A DNA stretch of 52,642 nt. Origin: an uncultured Eubacteriales bacterium (GTDB lineage: Bacteria; Bacillota; Clostridia; Christensenellales; Aristaeellaceae). Within the stretch, counting starts at the first letter, position 1; each line of letters starts with the position of its first letter. A program made the translations under genes and the position numbers. Where the stretch lies: assembly GCA_902788445.1 (NCBI GenBank), contig CADAKE010000002.1, forward strand, positions 6,471 through 59,112, given 5' to 3'. The notes beneath the pieces are model-generated. The model was not told where the DNA came from, did no database searches, and worked only from the letters and a program-made list of their open reading frames with translations. Below, one piece after another: positions 51,824-52,642 of the stretch.

Positions 51824-51898
51824 TCAGATAAATGTCGCAGCGATACCAAGAAACAGCAGCGCGCAGCCGGCAAGAGAAAGAATGATTGTCAGGCTCAT
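51824..51898 (-). CDS. 24-residue single-span membrane peptide
   Basis: ATG 51898 stands eight bases after AAGGAGG. The peptide begins MSLTIILSLAGCALLFLGIA and ends shortly after at TGA 51824; nearly all residues are hydrophobic, making one membrane span. It fits exactly between two small membrane protein genes on the same strand. Such a strong ribosome site and uniform hydrophobicity make it more than a chance frame, but no relative is known to me. Confidence 0.6.
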   Translation of the reverse strand: MSLTIILSLAGCALLFLGIAATFI

Positions 51899-51911
51899 TG
51901 TCAAGCCCTCC

Positions 51912-52400
51912 TTAGTTCCCAAATATTGGGAACATGATCCCGGCCAGAACCGCCGCGATGATGGGATTCCCTACGATCGTGGTCAGCCATTTCACGATCA
52001 GTGTCTTTCGGGGGATGTACGGCTTGAGATCCTCCGTGCCCGGGATCGTCCATGCCTTGGTGTGGCCCACCCAGTACCAGTCGATAAAGAAACGGTCAAA
52101 GAGTCCCTCCGCCATGGCGAGGGCATAGATCTGCCAGAAGGGCGTCCAGAAGCCCCGCGCGCCGTTGATGCCGTACACCGCCCATAGGACAAACGCGATC
52201 AGGACGGACAGCGTAATGGATTTGAACAGTTTTTTATTCCGATTCAGCCTTTCCTTTGTGATCAGACCCATCCGGATGACCCGTTCCTGCACGTCCTTCT
52301 CAAACAGGAATGCGGCGTTATGGGTTCCGTTGGCAATGGCAACCACGCAGGGCAGGAAAAGGATGAAGCAAACGATCAGGCTTTCAAGGAGCAATACCAT
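51912..52400 (-). CDS. Membrane protein, function unknown
   Basis: The 162-residue protein has an N-terminal membrane segment (LLESLIVCFILFLPCVVAIANG), a basic cytoplasmic stretch (ERVIRMGLITKERLNRNKK), two central segments with FFIDWYWVGHTKAW between them, and a last one ending IMFPIFGN. The ATG at 52400 follows GAGGTGAAT. It is the first of three same-strand small membrane genes. Its family is a conserved hypothetical of Firmicutes. Confidence 0.65.
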   Translation of the reverse strand: MVLLLESLIVCFILFLPCVVAIANGTHNAAFLFEKDVQERVIRMGLITKERLNRNKKLFKSITLSVLIAFVLWAVYGINGARGFWTPFWQIYALAMAEGLFDRFFIDWYWVGHTKAWTIPGTEDLKPYIPRKTLIVKWLTTIVGNPIIAAVLAGIMFPIFGN

Positions 52401-52417
52401 CTTTTATTCACCTCAGA

Positions 52418-52548
52418 TCAAACCGGCGTTTCCATGAATTCGTCGATCGCTTTCAACACGGGCACGGCATATTTGTCTCCGCCGAACAGCCATTGCTCGT
52501 GCTGCATATCGAACGCACGGATTTCTGGATCATGAAAGTATTTCTTAG
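52418..52548 (-). pseudogene. C-terminal remnant of a hydrolase-like gene
   Basis: The open frame PKKYFHDPEIRAFDMQHEQW continues LFGGDKYAVPVLKAIDEF and ends at TGA 52418, 18 bp before the membrane protein start. It reads like the tail of an alpha/beta-hydrolase or similar enzyme. An in-frame stop at 52549-52551 cuts it off from anything upstream, and the sequence beyond does not code in this frame. The front half has been lost or displaced. Confidence 0.4.
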
Positions 52549-52595
52549 GTCAGTTTACAAGGAACTACACGCAGACCGTGAAACGGGCTGCTGAC

Positions 52596-52642
52596 AACAA
52601 ACGGCGCTATGCTCCCGGCTGGGTGCATAGCACCTGTTTGTT
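52596..52642. repeat. Imperfect hairpin at the right edge
   Basis: AACAAACGGCGCTATGC faces GCATAGCACCTGTTTGTT across a 12-nt loop, with one bulge and one G-T change. It may be the end of a small mobile or repeat element that broke the neighbouring gene; the window stops here. Confidence 0.45.

Overview
The window reads as chromosome from a Gram-positive, GC-rich anaerobe of the Clostridia (gut or rumen type). Several gene families point that way: rubrerythrin, PurR of the Firmicutes type, a dimeric glycyl-tRNA synthetase, DUF6054, TrkA/TrkH, L-2-amino-thiazoline-4-carboxylate hydrolase, MucBP and LCP cell-wall proteins, and strong AGGAGG ribosome binding sites. No rRNA, tRNA, CRISPR array, phage or complete insertion sequence was recognised. 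The species cannot be fixed from the sequence alone.

Layout. 1-9.5 kb: the start of tldD, a secreted GH5 endoglucanase, a phosphohexomutase, an SGNH/CE2-like esterase, a P-loop protein, thrC, DUF6054, a rubrerythrin with a frameshifted tail, a zinc-ribbon protein and a small ART-like protein. 9.3-11.7 kb: rpsU, a HIT protein, purR with a PurBox, and then a strong promoter driving an apparently non-coding transcript of about 430 nt that ends at a clear terminator. 11.7-19.9 kb: a six-gene iron-uptake operon on the minus strand (FTR1 permease, P19-type protein, DUF2318 Fe-S membrane protein, two FtsX-like permeases, ABC ATPase), divergent from a one-domain AraC regulator. 20-27.4 kb: trkA, trkH, a methyltransferase, pyk and glyS. 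27.5-35.4 kb: secreted or cell-wall proteins (two Cys-rich CxxC-repeat proteins, a MucBP/peptidoglycan-binding protein, an ATP-grasp enzyme, an L,D-transpeptidase). 35.6-40.2 kb: LCP-HAD-rlmH, mtnN-dCMP deaminase and an M19 dipeptidase. 40.8-42.3 kb: a trehalase-like glycosidase. 42.9-51.3 kb: two pairs of ABC half-transporters, a DUF454 protein and an ATC hydrolase. The right end holds small membrane proteins and a broken gene tail.

Most interesting points. (1) One FtsX-type permease of the iron operon carries what looks like an FMN-binding domain with a flavinylation motif (TGAT) inserted in its extracytoplasmic loop. Next to an Fe-S membrane protein, P19 and FTR1, this suggests extracytoplasmic flavin redox chemistry coupled to iron uptake. 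(2) A palindrome TTAG-N6-CTAA occurs three times (plus one degenerate copy) between the FTR1 operon and araC. It occurs twice more 27 kb away, immediately downstream of a near-consensus promoter of an ABC half-transporter pair, so the two loci probably form one regulon. (3) The orphan transcript at 11.25-11.68 kb has a good promoter, a 16-bp palindrome upstream, internal helices and a terminator. (4) Intergenic regions are full of inverted repeats of two unusual kinds: eight hairpins whose arms are tandem runs of degenerate 5-8-nt words that differ from site to site, and five copies of a GGGGCGGAT palindrome element, two of them in a 226-bp tandem duplication.
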